A stretch of 64,000 bases of DNA from Guyanagaster necrorhizus (taxonomy: Eukaryota > Basidiomycota > Agaricomycetes > Agaricales > Physalacriaceae): NCBI RefSeq assembly GCF_019112545.1, contig NW_025064907.1:264879-328878 (forward strand). Direction: 5' to 3'. Every line of letters begins with the position of its first letter. The stretch's first letter is position 1. The notes beneath the pieces were generated by a model. That model made no database searches. It was given only the letters and a program-made list of their open reading frames with translations, and was not told the origin of the DNA. Below are positions 23,211 through 34,566 of the stretch, piece by piece. The translations under genes were made by a program, and so were the position numbers.

Positions 23211-23631
23211 CTAGCTAGCCTCAAGGCAGGCTAGCTGATGGTTGGCACCAATGAACATCTTAGACATGAATCGCCAACTCACTGTCGGCTGAAATCTTGA
23301 AGGGCTGCGAATCTGGATAGGAATCACCCTCAGGTCTACATTTAGCTTTGCCATCACAATAGGCATCCATCCGGTTGAAGGAAATGTTGCCGGGCGAGAC
23401 TAAAAATAACTTCGCGTTGTCGCTCGTGCCATATGCGTTAGTATTCCAGGTGTATCGGTCTATTGATGCCTTTTTAACAATAATTCGAGACGTTATGGCT
23501 TTAGACCAATCTTTAGAGGCCCCGCCTGCTCGCCGGAAAATTCAGGGACGGCGAACCTGTCATATAGGATTATCAAATGTTACTCTGTGTACCCCAATCC
23601 GCCCGGCACAATTATATATGTCCTGAAGCCG

Positions 23632-26166
23632 ATGGTTTTGCCCCATAACTTTCGTTGCGATATGTCTGTGAATCCTTTGACGGTGCGCACCATACTTCGA
23701 GCCCCACCCCTTCTCCTCAAGACGTTGTTAAACCATTACTTCAAACATGTTATCAAGAAGAAGCCTGGAAAGTCCTCGACTCGGTTGCGCCGTGACGAAC
23801 TTCTCTACGACGAAATGTTCAGTCTTCTCAAGGTACGTTTCTTGTGATCACCTTTCGCCGGGAAGTACGGATTAAATAACAGGCCCGCGATAGATGTTCC
23901 TGACTTTAGCCGCAAAGTGAGTCTTATCAAGACCCGCTGGTATGTACGAATCTGAACGTGCCGTAGTCATACGATAGAAGAGTTCCAAGGTCCGGGGGTC
24001 CATTGTCCAAACAACAGCCTCTGTTCTTATTTTGATCTAGCTTTCAGTAATAACCGGACAAGCTCTCCCCGTCGGTTTCATGTCGAGCGTTTATTGGTAC
24101 CCATGTCATCTTGCGAAGACGCTGCGAAATATCTGGTGAAGGCTTTGGGTGGTCAAGATGTGGCTCGACGGGTTGTAGGCGGTGTGAAGTGGTGGCAAGT
24201 CAGGGCCATCAATGGGTACGATTTTGATGATATCCTCCTAGCTGCTTCTAAATGTCATCACAGTGTCGATGCAGAGTGGATAACGACGAAGAAAGACTTA
24301 CGAGAGGCCAACAGACGCGACAAGGCAAAGGCACAGTCAACGCTTGCCGCTGCACCTGCGACCAAGGCAATGGAGGAATTGAAAGTACATACCAGAGAGC
24401 CTGATCTTGGTCCAGAAACGGATGAAATGCGCTGCTTTTTGTATCTTCACGGTGGTGTGTTACTAAGCCGCAATACATTTCACACGCGTCATTAAGGTGC
24501 ATCACAGGTGGATATTACGTCGGAAGCTTGGATCAAGAACGGTATCCTAAGTTTGTTGTCTGGTTTTAAGGCTCTCTTATATATATGTTTGATTACCAGA
24601 TCCAGCATTCATCAGCATGCTCAGCTCATTAATGGACGTGTGTTTGGTGAGTCAATGGCTGGGTTCCTTTTTTTTTCAAATTCCTCATCATCTCTTAGCG
24701 ATAAACTATCGTTTGGCGCCGCAATATCCCTTCCCTTGCGCGATTCAGGATGCTCTAGCTGCCTGTACGCCGACTTCTTAAACCTAGCCTACGCTCATCC
24801 TTCCATCAGACTTGTATCTCATCAAACCACCGCTGGAGGCCAAACATCGTGCCATCAAGCCATCCCACATCTTGCTTTCCGGGGATTCCGCCGGTGGCGG
24901 CCTTTCCCTAGCCTTGCTTCAAGTCATTCGGGATAGCGGATTGCCCTTACCTGCGGGCGCCGTCCTTGTCTCCCCGTGGTGCGAGTACGTCCGTCACTCT
25001 ATTTCGCATACTGCGATTGGGCTCATCTGGCCCATGTAGTCTCAACCATTCCTTTCCGAGTATTACAACCAATACGGATACCGACATTATACCAAAGTAT
25101 GGCCTGTCTATTTCAAAACCCAGTCCTTTGTGGCCGCCGCCGTCGCAGGCACCCTGTACGGCTGCCGGTACTCTCACGACACAGGATCAAGAATTACAGA
25201 CGATCCATTCCAGACCGACTGAATCCGGTGAAGTTTTGACGATCGAGTGGCAGATGCATCCGTATTCTCAAAATAGCCTGCTGAGGCATCCTCTGATCAG
25301 TCCCGTCCTGTCGTATCTAGGAGGTTTACCACCTCTGTTGATCATTGCCAGCGGGAAGGAAGTTCTCTGCGATGAGATCGTTTACACGTAAGTTGATCCT
25401 GTATCTTTCGGACAATGATTTACTGCTAAAGATGGCCTATTTAGCGCTCATAAAGCTGCAGACCCTGAGAAGTACCCTGTTCGGGAGGAAATCCGAAAGC
25501 TGTATCCCGCGCTTGATGGGATAGAAATGCGGTGTGGAAAAACGAAGGTCCATCTCCAAGTGTATGATGGTAAGCACTGTTTGTCGTGTCTCAGTGTCAG
25601 TCTTGGTAACAACGAAAGGTGCAGATGCTGCCCATACGCTTCCTACGCAATTTGGAGGCACTCCTCCGGCCAAAGCCGCTTACGACGCTATCCGGTTGTT
25701 TGCTCGACGTGTCACTGGAATGGAAGCTACAGCTCACTCCGTGAGTTCAAGCTCCTTGCTTTCCCTCTCCATTATGGCTAATCTGTCCCTTCATCAGGAT
25801 AACAATGGTTTCATTCGGGAACGTGTTTCAGTCAAGGGCGCCGTCAGGCCCTTGGAAGCAACATCAGACCTGGAGGCGATGAAGATACCCCCCGAGTTCG
25901 TTGGTGTGATGTCCGAGTCTGCTGCTGAACAGATCATCGAAGGACACAAGGTGTTTAAAAAGAAATTTTCTCATACGGAGAAGGCTATAGAGAGGCGCAG
26001 GAAGGAAAATCTCAGGCGTGCGGAGAACTATGAGGAAAAGGGTTCGGCTCAGTGGTCACTTGATGAAGGGGAAGTACCTCCACCTGGGTGCAATGTTGTT
26101 CGACGGGATAACGTTGAAGCTAGGCGCCTGGCAAAACAGATGGCGCAACGTTTTATTACGGGATAA
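23632..26166 (+). CDS. Alpha/beta-hydrolase fold-3 (HSL-type) esterase/lipase, about 13 exons
   Basis: Spliced by hand. The ATG is at 23632 or 23662; an exon ends at 23832, short exons lie at 23894-23916 and 23967-23997, then 24048-24215, 24264-24454, 24508-24541, 24600-24646, 24699-24764, 24810-24984, 25040-25387, 25445-25569, 25619-25740 and 25798-26166. All other joins keep frame, but the donor near 23997 is one base off in my reading. The protein carries the HGGGYYVGS oxyanion motif, AINYRLAPQYPFP, the nucleophile elbow GDSAGGG, a putative acid in KEVLCDEI and the His in DAAHTLP, so the Ser-Asp-His triad of hormone-sensitive-lipase-type hydrolases is present. A charged C-terminal tail follows. 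It probably hydrolyses small esters or acylglycerols; the substrate is unknown. The N-terminal LRAPPLLLKTLLNHYFK may be a membrane-proximal helix. It lies only about 370 bp from the transposon block. Confidence 0.88.
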
Positions 26167-26583
26167 ATTGATTCTCGCGATCATGTTTTGTTTGCTTGTT
26201 TTCTTTGGACTTCTTCTGCTATGCAATATGCTTAGGGTTGGGGTTTAGGATGTCGGTCTAGCATCGGAAAGATAGCCCGCCTCATCGTCGATGAAAGTCT
26301 TCCCTTGTTCGCTTGTAGTGGCAGTGGCTTTCTTACTCCTTGTCCTGTGGTGTTCATCAACAAATGGGACTTTACTCTTGAAATTTGCTGATGGCTTGAT
26401 GCGGGGCACATGCTAAAGGCACACCCGTAGCCTTCCGCACTCGCTTCTTGTTCCCTGCGCTGCAAAGAGATCTCCAACGAACGTTCATCCTGTTGACTTT
26501 GCTATTCCTGTTTGTAATGGTGTCTGGATCCATATGCATGCCACCCCTTCTTTCTGATTTTTCCTCCGTGTTCAGCCAGCTCA

Positions 26584-26590
26584 TATAAAA
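26584..26590 (+). promoter_or_regulatory. TATA box of the first lipase gene
   Basis: TATAAAA lies 35-41 bp upstream of the lipase ATG at 26625, in an otherwise GC-balanced 5' flank. Confidence 0.55.
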
Positions 26591-26624
26591 GTGGCCCGGG
26601 TATCTGTCAGATGAGTATCCCACT

Positions 26625-27946
26625 ATGCTTCTCTGGATCTCGCTCTCTCTTTTATATGCAGTCGTTTATGCATTCCCGTCGCCATTGAGGCAGCGCGATT
26701 CGATAACGACTCTGAGCGATTCGGAAGTCGAGGCTTTCAAGCCCTACACTTACTACGCCAGTGCAGGTTATTGCGAGCCATCGACGACCTTGGCTTGGGA
26801 TTGCGGAAGTGTGTCCATGAGGCCTCCCATCTTTCGCGTGCAAAGTGTCGCTCATGGGCCCTGACACTAGGTAATTGCGAGGCTAACTCTGCTTTTGAAC
26901 CCGTTGCGTCAGGCGGCGACGGCGATTCCGTGCAATACTGGTATGTGGGCTATGATCCCGACCTCGAAACCGTCATCGTGGCTCACCAGGGAACGGATAC
27001 GTCAAAATTGTAAGTGACCATGGTATATTCTTTCGACACAGCGCGGATTTTCATGGCTTTCTAGGTTGCCAATAATTACTGATGCCGACTTTTTCCTGAC
27101 AGAACTTGATGCTGATCTGTTCCCCGGCATCAACTCCGATATCGAGGTCCATAGCGGTTTCAAAGAGTCTCAGGCTGAGTACGTCTTGTCAAGTTCCTCG
27201 GTGTTTGAGTTTTGGTTGATCAGAATATATAGCACGGCTACTGATGTTCTTGCGGCAGTAACAAGCGCAATGTCGACTTACTCGACTAGCACTGTCACTG
27301 TTGTTGGCCACTCCCTTGGGGGAGCTATCGCCCTTCTAGATGGTGTTTATCTCACCTTGCAACTGTCATCTGCGTCTGTATCCGTGATCAGCTATGGTAT
27401 GCCCCGAGTAAGTGCCAAACGATTGATCTTTCTATTCGTGGTTGACGTGGGCTGTGAAGGTGGGAAACCAGGCATTCGCTGATTGGGTCGATGAATACGT
27501 CACCGTCTCGCATGTCAACAACAAGTACGTTCTGCCCATCCCACTTTACTATTATTTTTAATCTCACGGGAGAATTGTAGGAAGGACCCAGTGCCGATTC
27601 TTCCCGGTAATACATACCACAACGAAATGAATATCACAATCTCATTCGCACACAGGACGCTTCCTCGGTTTCCATCATTGCTCCGGTGAAAAGCATATCA
27701 CTGATTCCGATGCATGGGTCAGCTGTCCAGGTGACTACTGTTCCGTCGAGGGCCGTGTTCAGGGCTAACACATTCGACAGGGCAGGACAACGATGATGAT
27801 CAATGCATAGTTGGAGAGGTCGCTAACATATTAGAGGGCGATGCGGATGATCATAGTGGTGTGTGCTTCGTACCTTGTTCATTCTTTCCCGCCTGAAAGC
27901 CTTTTCCTTTCTAGGGCCGTACGATGGTGTGACCATTGGGTGCTAA
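26625..27946 (+). CDS. Secreted class 3 lipase, nine exons
   Basis: Exons are 26625-26808, 26871-27009, 27065-27178, 27224-27407, 27460-27524, 27581-27606, 27656-27730, 27781-27858 and 27915-27946; they total 897 bp and join in frame (298 aa). The N-terminus MLLWISLSLLYAVVYAFP is a signal peptide. The mature part shows FKPYTYYASAGYC, VIVAHQGTD (oxyanion region), the nucleophile elbow VVGHSLGGAIALLDG, and the late DPVPILPGRFLGFHH with the catalytic Asp and, in GFHH, the His. Conserved cysteines occur in WDCGSNCEAN, HHCSGE, VSCPGQ, QCIVGE and at the C-terminus. It belongs to the fungal extracellular triacylglycerol lipase/feruloyl-esterase-like fold (lipase_3); the substrate is not decided by sequence. 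An inverted paralog lies at 34567-35905. Confidence 0.92.
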
Positions 27947-28279
27947 ATGCAGCCGTCTTTAATAATTTATTCATTACAAGTCTGAATATATGTTCTGAGG
28001 CCGTTGTTTCTGATCACTTTAGTTATCTACTCTTTTGTGCTTTGCCTGGACAGGACATCATCTTTATTATAATATCAGGGTAGGTTCCTCGGAGAATTAG
28101 TGTGACAAACGTGCATCAAGTTTGTTGCGTAAACCGCGGCGCTGCTCCTTGAACTAGGGTCTTGTCTAGATGCAGTCTCCGCTCATGCTCACTCCATCAG
28201 AGAACTAGTATAAAGTATCATTATGACATGGGATTTGCTCAAAAGCTACAGAAAGAGTTATTGCACAAAACGCATTCGA
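27947..28279. other. 3' intergenic region between convergent genes
   Basis: The lipase (+) and the dioxygenase (-) converge here. No gene seen. AATAATTTATTC near 27961 could be part of the lipase 3' processing region. Confidence 0.4.
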
Positions 28280-29328
28280 TCAAGAGGTCGCGTTCACGCC
28301 AACGGTGATGTAACCTACGATGCCATTGGCGTAGTCCTCGCCATCTATCGGAACCACGGCCAACTCCGGGAACCACCCGTTACGTGCCTCTCCCTGGTAT
28401 ATATCATCCACGTCGTTCGTAGTTCTTTCAATCTCTGTATGCGAAGAGTACGGCTCCAGAGACATCAAGTATTCAGAGAGCTCCTCTCCGAGGAAGACTT
28501 GACCGGTGCTAGACGTCGTATCGGTGAGAACAGTTCCGTTAGATTGGAGCACCCAGTCCTGATGAACCTGAAGACGCAAAGCGAGTCTTTAGTCTTCGTA
28601 CTACGTCGAACAGAGTTGCATACCTGTACGTGCACATGAATGGCTCTCTGCACGTAGAAACCCGGGACAATGGTCTTCATCTCCATCATGCCTTCCTCGT
28701 CGGTCGGCCACATGCCTCGAAGGAAAGTTGTGTTATCGGTATGGAGATCAAGACCGGGGCCAATTGTTAAGTTCAACATGGCAAGGAGTTCTTCGAAGGG
28801 GATGTTGGGGTCACGCTTGGTGAATGAAGAGTAAGAACCAGTCGCGTTGCAGTGCCATATGTCGACGAGGACATTTTGCATAGGCTCGCAGGTGTTGATG
28901 TCGATGACACCGATATCCTAGGGTAAATATGTCAGTGTGAAGCGAATGTCAATTAAATTGGAACCTACCAAAATGAGAGGGATACCAGGCTGGTCCTCCG
29001 TCATATCCTGACGCAGCGTCTGAGACTTTGGCCAGATGTAAGGTCCAGTGGTAACATCGGGGGTGAGAATGCAGGTCTCGTTCTGAATCTCAGGGTAATA
29101 GGGAGACTCGGTCGTGACGGTGACGGTGGAAGTGCCGTCTCGCTTCATCAACTCTTTCGCGCGTTTTTCGATGCGCCTACGTTGCATTTCGCCGACATGG
29201 CGAGCGCACTTCGACGAGGCGAGGTCGCGGATAGCCAGCTCCTCTGAAGAAAGTCTGGATGGCGCGTGGGCAGCGGCGAGCAACGCACAGACAAAGAGAG
29301 TAACGAAGGAACTTGAAGTGAACCTCAT
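28280..29328 (-). CDS. Secreted intradiol ring-cleavage dioxygenase
   Basis: Three exons (28969-29328, 28624-28917, 28280-28567) join in frame across 51- and 56-bp introns to 313 aa. The start at 29328 gives a signal peptide, MRFTSSSFVTLFVCALLAAA. The N-terminal domain (LAIRDLASSKCARHVGEMQR and a KR-rich helix) precedes the catalytic domain with TTGPYIWP, a conserved DIWHCNATGSYSSF, GMWPTDEEG, PGFYVQRAIHVHVQVH and a C-terminal beta region. The two Tyr (GPY, GFY) and two His (HVH) are the expected non-haem Fe(III) ligands of catechol/protocatechuate intradiol dioxygenases. It is likely extracellular and acts on catechols or hydroxyquinols from lignin-derived aromatics. Looks intact. Confidence 0.9.
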
Positions 29329-29366
29329 GTTCGCAAGCGATGGGGAGATGTCTGCCAGCCTTGCCA

Positions 29367-29373
29367 TTTTATA
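29367..29373 (-). promoter_or_regulatory. TATA box of the dioxygenase gene
   Basis: Minus-strand TATAAAA, 39-45 bp upstream of the ATG at 29328. Confidence 0.5.
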
Positions 29374-30574
29374 GTATTATAGAGCTCGGAAAAATAGAGA
29401 AAAAAAACTCGGTCGCAAAAGGGTTGGTAACAGATAGATAGACTGCGCAGCTCGAAAGGAATTCTTATCAGAGGCGACGAGAGAAATATATATTGTGCCC
29501 ATGGTTGACGGCCAATAGAAAGAGAGATAATCACAGCGTGATCCTAAACAAATGTCATTTATCACAGGAGGTGAAAAGAATTTCATCGTCACTTACATAT
29601 GCGTGAGGGCGAAACCGATTCTACCACATGTATTATATGATGGAACAACCTCCGACTTTTGCCAAGCCACACCTTGGGCCCCATCTTGAAGGTATATATC
29701 GTGCGACTGCGTTCCATTTTCCGTTACTGAAAAGGATGGGGCATAATTATCTTGATAGAAGAGATACAGTTACTCAACGTAGCCTTAGCGCATTATGTCG
29801 GTACAACCAGCCTTATAAATTGTGCAATGTGCAGCACGGGCTGCGGTAAACTCAAGACTCGCATGGTCTCTCTGAGTATGACACTCTCAGCTCATATCGC
29901 GCCTGAGGTCTGATCTCCGAACAATCGGGGTACCGTCATCTTCACGTTATACCTCTTTGCTTCATTGACATCTCAGAGCATCTCAGCCAGGGTGAAAGTA
30001 GGAGGAAATTCGTTTAGATAACAGTATCTCGCCCAAATAATTACCTGCCAGTGAGACTTGAGTCATCTGCCGGGATAAAAAAATAAAGCATACTGACTGC
30101 GGCATTGTCGATCAAGCTCGCTCGCGGACGCCGATGGCTCGGCGACTCAGGTGACTGAGAAAGTCCAAGAGAAATATTGATAGTAATGTCCTACATGGTT
30201 AATTCCAAAAAGAACATGAAGTTAGAAATGCGTTGTCTCATTGTATGATTATATGATGCATACCTGCGTACTAGGCCTTAGAGGCTGTGCTAATCACTCA
30301 GCCGGTTGATTTCCGGTCCGGTTCTCTTTGAATGCAACGTGACTCAGGCTCCCAGAGGTTAGGTTAGATAACCGGCATGTGGTCCCAATGAGAACTTCAT
30401 TTCTACCTCGTTGATACTTCGTGCGGTACAGAGCACTGAACGTGAATTAGCCCGTCGAGTTCCATATTTCTGACTCTTTTGAAAAGACATTTTCTCTTTC
30501 AACCTTGGTACGATGTCATGTTTGTATGATGGACGGCGGGCTTATCAAGTCCCGTCCCACAGACCCAAATAATC
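29374..30574. other. Intergenic region, divergent promoters
   Basis: About 1.2 kb between the divergently transcribed dioxygenase (-) and F-box gene (+). I found no coding pattern, RNA gene or repeat. Confidence 0.45.
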
Positions 30575-32353
30575 ATGGATGCCAACTCGATATGGACATC
30601 CTGCTCTGGATGTCCGTGTCCAAACCATCACTTGCCATTTTGCACCTTCACCGTCGAACCCGCTCTCTCGAATGATCCCGAGTGGATGCACCTCACATGT
30701 TCGAACAACCCTCCTTCACAACACGAGGAGACGGTACTATCGGGCATAATATCAGCATACGATCAGCAGATTAAAAATATCGACATGGAGAAATCTAATC
30801 TCAAGGCCTTTTCCCTTTCCCTGAATGCCCAGATCGTTGCAGTTTTCCAACGGATAGACGCACTGCGCCAAGAGCGGGCGCGAGTGACGGAGGCACTCCG
30901 GCAAAGGAAGAATCTCCTCAGTCCTGTCCGGCGCCTCCCTCCGGAGATCCTCAATCATATTTTCCTTGATACCATTGATTTTCCAGTACCCAGAACGCAG
31001 AACATACAGACCGTGGAGCAGGAGGTGGCTATCGATCTGTCACCCAACTGGAAGTTCAAGTCCACGGAGAGCTCTTTATGGTCGATTACGCGGGTTTCTA
31101 CACAGTGGAGGAGCGCGTCGCTTTCATCCCCAAGACTTTGGTCTTACGTCAATATCTTAATCACTGACTCAAATTTCGCAAACTATTCCTACATTCGACA
31201 ACTTGGACTACAGTTGGATCGATCTGCAAAATACCCGTTGTCAATTTCGATATGCCATATTGCGGAGGAATCTGTTGCAGAAGCTCTTCCTCCGCCGTTG
31301 GTGACTATCTTGTTCTCGTTTTCTACTTGTATTCGGGAGCTCCATCTTTACCTTCCCTCGTACCTATTCCGGCAAATGACCCTCATGCATTTATCGTTAT
31401 TATCCTTGGAGGACTTGATCCTCCTTTGCACCGACGGGTTATCTCCTACTGAGTTTACGAACCTATGTCTGCTTTCCTTCGCTCCGAAACTGCGATCGCT
31501 AGAGGTTGTAGATATCATTGATTCGCAGGAAAGATTTGAGCTTCCTTGGCACCAGTTGAAGACGTATCGCAGCGACCATGCATATCAGCCCATCTACCCT
31601 TTCAGACACATTGGTCCTCGGGCACACCATCATTTGAATGCTCTCAGAAAGCTCCCGCAAGTGGAGGAATGTGTTCTAAGGTTGGGTGATAGATCCAGAG
31701 AGGATGACTTTGGAGACCAGGTGTATCCTCTTATTTGCCCGCAGCTGTGTATGCTGGATCTCTTATCGTGGAACCTCGACGTTAACACAGATGATTCTGC
31801 CTTCCGACAAGTTGCTGATAGACTTATTCTGCCAGCACTGTCTGCTCTGAAGGTCTCATGCTCACAGAGGGACGATTACGAAGCCCAGGGGTTTTTTTCC
31901 TCGATATGCCAACTTCTCCGGCGTTCACAGTCCCAGATTACCGTCCTGCACTTCGACCATGGTCGAGTCCTCACCGAGGAATTACTACGACTCTTCCGTT
32001 CTGCGCCCACCCTTGAAGACCTGCGGCTAACTCAGTGTCAAATAGGCAGCGCTGGTGTCACCACAGAAGTCATGAAGACGCTTACTGTGAATCATGCTTC
32101 TTCGGAGGACTTGGTTCTCCCGCGCTTGTGCACTTTGTATATACCTGGCGGAAGTTTCCGGGTTTCAGACGTTGTGCGCATGGTCCAGTCTCGTAGGAGT
32201 AGTGACAATTCTTGCCGAGTTGTCCGTTTACAAACTCTTAGAGTGTGTGGTTATCTCCCAGACCCATGCCCTGGCTTTGACGCCACAATCCTCCATTTCC
32301 AACGGTACTACGCCGAAGGATTCTCTTTTGGTATCATCCGTATTACTCAGTAG
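30575..32353 (+). CDS. F-box protein, single exon (592 aa)
   Basis: An uninterrupted ORF with an ATG at 30575. Residues about 55-105 form a coiled coil (EETVLSGIISAYDQQIKNI ... RIDALRQERARVTEALRQR), followed directly by an F-box, LSPVRRLPPEILNHIF, at about residues 111-126. The rest is Leu-rich without clear repeats (IRELHLYLPSYLF, LEDLILLC, LEDLRLTQCQIG). The coiled coil plus F-box layout is typical of the very large F-box families of mushroom genomes, whose products are presumed SCF ubiquitin-ligase adaptors. A Cys/His cluster at the N-terminus (CSGCPCPNHHLPFC) is unexplained. The target is unknown. Confidence 0.88.
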   Translation: MDANSIWTSCSGCPCPNHHLPFCTFTVEPALSNDPEWMHLTCSNNPPSQHEETVLSGIISAYDQQIKNIDMEKSNLKAFSLSLNAQIVAVFQRIDALRQERARVTEALRQRKNLLSPVRRLPPEILNHIFLDTIDFPVPRTQNIQTVEQEVAIDLSPNWKFKSTESSLWSITRVSTQWRSASLSSPRLWSYVNILITDSNFANYSYIRQLGLQLDRSAKYPLSISICHIAEESVAEALPPPLVTILFSFSTCIRELHLYLPSYLFRQMTLMHLSLLSLEDLILLCTDGLSPTEFTNLCLLSFAPKLRSLEVVDIIDSQERFELPWHQLKTYRSDHAYQPIYPFRHIGPRAHHHLNALRKLPQVEECVLRLGDRSREDDFGDQVYPLICPQLCMLDLLSWNLDVNTDDSAFRQVADRLILPALSALKVSCSQRDDYEAQGFFSSICQLLRRSQSQITVLHFDHGRVLTEELLRLFRSAPTLEDLRLTQCQIGSAGVTTEVMKTLTVNHASSEDLVLPRLCTLYIPGGSFRVSDVVRMVQSRRSSDNSCRVVRLQTLRVCGYLPDPCPGFDATILHFQRYYAEGFSFGIIRITQ

Positions 32354-32934
32354 TACTGTAGCTTACAATACTAATATATAGGTTTTCTTTTGGAAAGTAA
32401 AGCAATATTCGGTCTAAAATCAATACTTTGGCTCCGGACATTGCCATATCGAACATTGAAAAATCCATCCTGGCGGTGCATCGTAACGACCTTAGGAAAA
32501 CCTACTGATGGTTGTCGGAACGACGAAGCGCTCCTGTCATACATATATTTTTTAGCAAAAACAGAACACCAGTGAATGTGTTGAGTGAACAAGTCAAAGA
32601 CGTCGATCCATTGTGTGTAGATAAGTAATTCGTCGAATAGCCAGATATACGACCGTGTGCTAGGGTCATGACTCTGTACTTGCAAGAAAACCAGTTGTCT
32701 GCCGCGATCTGGAAAATTGATTTACTTGGTATTTGTGATTCCCACGATGTATTGGATCAGTACTTCATTTGAATGGATCTTCGATGAAGTTCAGAGTGAA
32801 TTAATACTATATATATATTTCCTGTTGCACCATAGTGACATATCCCAATGGCCAGTTTTGTTCCGCCATGACTCGGATAGTCAACCCCCACCTAACCTTA
32901 TCTTAACTCCAGAATAGTGTCGACGAAAGTGTGA
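32354..32934. other. Intergenic region between convergent genes
   Basis: AT-richer 3' flank of the F-box gene and of the membrane-protein gene. No gene, RNA or repeat recognised. Confidence 0.4.
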
Positions 32935-33423
32935 TCACTCACTAGCATTCATCGGATGTAGATCATCCCAAGTTCCTCCATACGCCCGCTTGGTGTGTTT
33001 TCTCTCCAGTATACATCTGGATCCCAAGAAGATGATGATCCCTGCTTCGATAAGCGTCAACAACAGCTCCACGACGTACCCGAGCGCCTGCACCGCCGGT
33101 CCCAAAAAATATCCCGGGCCGGAGATACATTCGAATGCGAGGGCTACCAGCCATAACGCTCCGATTAGGAAGAGAGTTATGATGCACCATAAGGTGGACA
33201 TCACGGGGAATTTCTTCGACGTACGCTGGTTTCTTCGATTGAGGTAAAGAACAGCGATGTGATGAGCGTATGTGAAGACGGCCGCGCCCGTGTCGACCCA
33301 AAGAGTATCGGCACCATGGTCAGGAAGGGCCATGCTCGAAATACAGATGAGGGTGTTCAGGATAAGGTATATGAAAACTAGGTTTGTTATAAATATTCTG
33401 TAACACTCTGGGATGGAGAACAT
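32935..33423 (-). CDS. Small four-TM membrane protein of unknown function
   Basis: The first ATG is at 33423 (MFSIPECYRIFITNLVFIYL). The open frame continues upstream to 33495, so an earlier exon is possible. Four hydrophobic segments are visible: ITNLVFIYLILNTLICISSM, a DTGAAVFTYAHHIAVLYL segment, LWCIITLFLIGALWLVALAF, and AVQALGYVVELLLTLIEAGI with IIIFLG. A short basic, polar tail ends in MNASE. A GTGAGT at the end of the frame could be a donor to a further exon. The size and layout recall MARVEL-like fungal proteins, but I do not recognise a specific family. Confidence 0.65.
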   Translation of the reverse strand: MFSIPECYRIFITNLVFIYLILNTLICISSMALPDHGADTLWVDTGAAVFTYAHHIAVLYLNRRNQRTSKKFPVMSTLWCIITLFLIGALWLVALAFECISGPGYFLGPAVQALGYVVELLLTLIEAGIIIFLGSRCILERKHTKRAYGGTWDDLHPMNASE

Positions 33424-33610
33424 CTCAGTCTGGGGTTGCTCTGCCAAGCTTGTCGTCAAGCCATGGCTTGCATCGATCAGTTTTATACTATTCAAATGGC
33501 CTTCACAACGGCGTGAGAAGGCCGGAATGTTGTGTTTGATATCATCTTATATGTATGGCAGTCGAATATATATCGCCTCCACTACTCTTCGTGATACGAA
33601 CCTGAAATAG

Positions 33611-34566
33611 ACGGAGGAAAAAATCAGGCCACTGTATACCTTGAAACCTAGGTTGTATTCAATCACTGAAACAAGAATTGGACTGCCGACAAAACAATTA
33701 TGCTTCATTACCTACTCCTGCATTTAGAAAGTTTTTGATGTTAAGGATTCCTTGCGCTAGCTACAGTCCCGGATTCTTTCTTCATTCAGTAGCCTATCCT
33801 AGAAGGCAACTTGAATGGAGGGAGGTTTGTGGGGTGATATAGCGTCATAGGACACGAACAATGTGATGCTGTTCCGTGTATCTGATTCTATGCGAAACTG
33901 AATACAACATCCTACAATGAGCGGGAAGATAGACAGCGTTTTATTTGAAAGAGACTGAATGAGGACTGACAGTAAAAGGTAACATGAATGGAAATGTCTA
34001 TGGAGCGCGGCAGATGGCCGAGAATGCGAGTATGAATTGTATGCTTAGCAAAAAATTGACGCCAGATATGAGGAAATAGGACATATGACGTTCAACCTAA
34101 AAAAGATTAGCCTAGTCCATGATGGAGTAAAGTGAAGTTGGCTTACTAGGATTGAAAGTCATTACGAGCGCATGAGCAGTTGCTCCGAGGTCTCCTTCAG
34201 AAAGATCCATGATGGCAAAAAGAACTTCTTTGGCAGATAGGTCAAGTGCGACACATCATTTTAACGATGACTATAAGATGCAAGGTCACCGTAAACGATT
34301 ATGAGACGGCTCAACGTACTGTTTTTTTGACGGTCAGATTGTTCAGAGGAGTCAAGTCACACTTTGAATTCCCCATCCCGGTCTGGTTTTGGAAGGAAAA
34401 TAGTCGTCAAAATGCCCAGAAAGAGGAAGATGAAAAGGAAACCCATATTAGGACTGACAGCTGTGTTCAAGTTGAACGTTGAACACCGGCAATCAAGCAA
34501 TGAGATCATGTTCGAATAAATCCATGTTATTTAAATAATAGTAACCGCACCCGATATTGTTCACGT
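33611..34566. other. Intergenic region without recognised genes
   Basis: About 1 kb upstream of the membrane-protein gene and downstream of the second lipase. Only short chance ORFs. No repeat or RNA gene seen. Confidence 0.4.
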
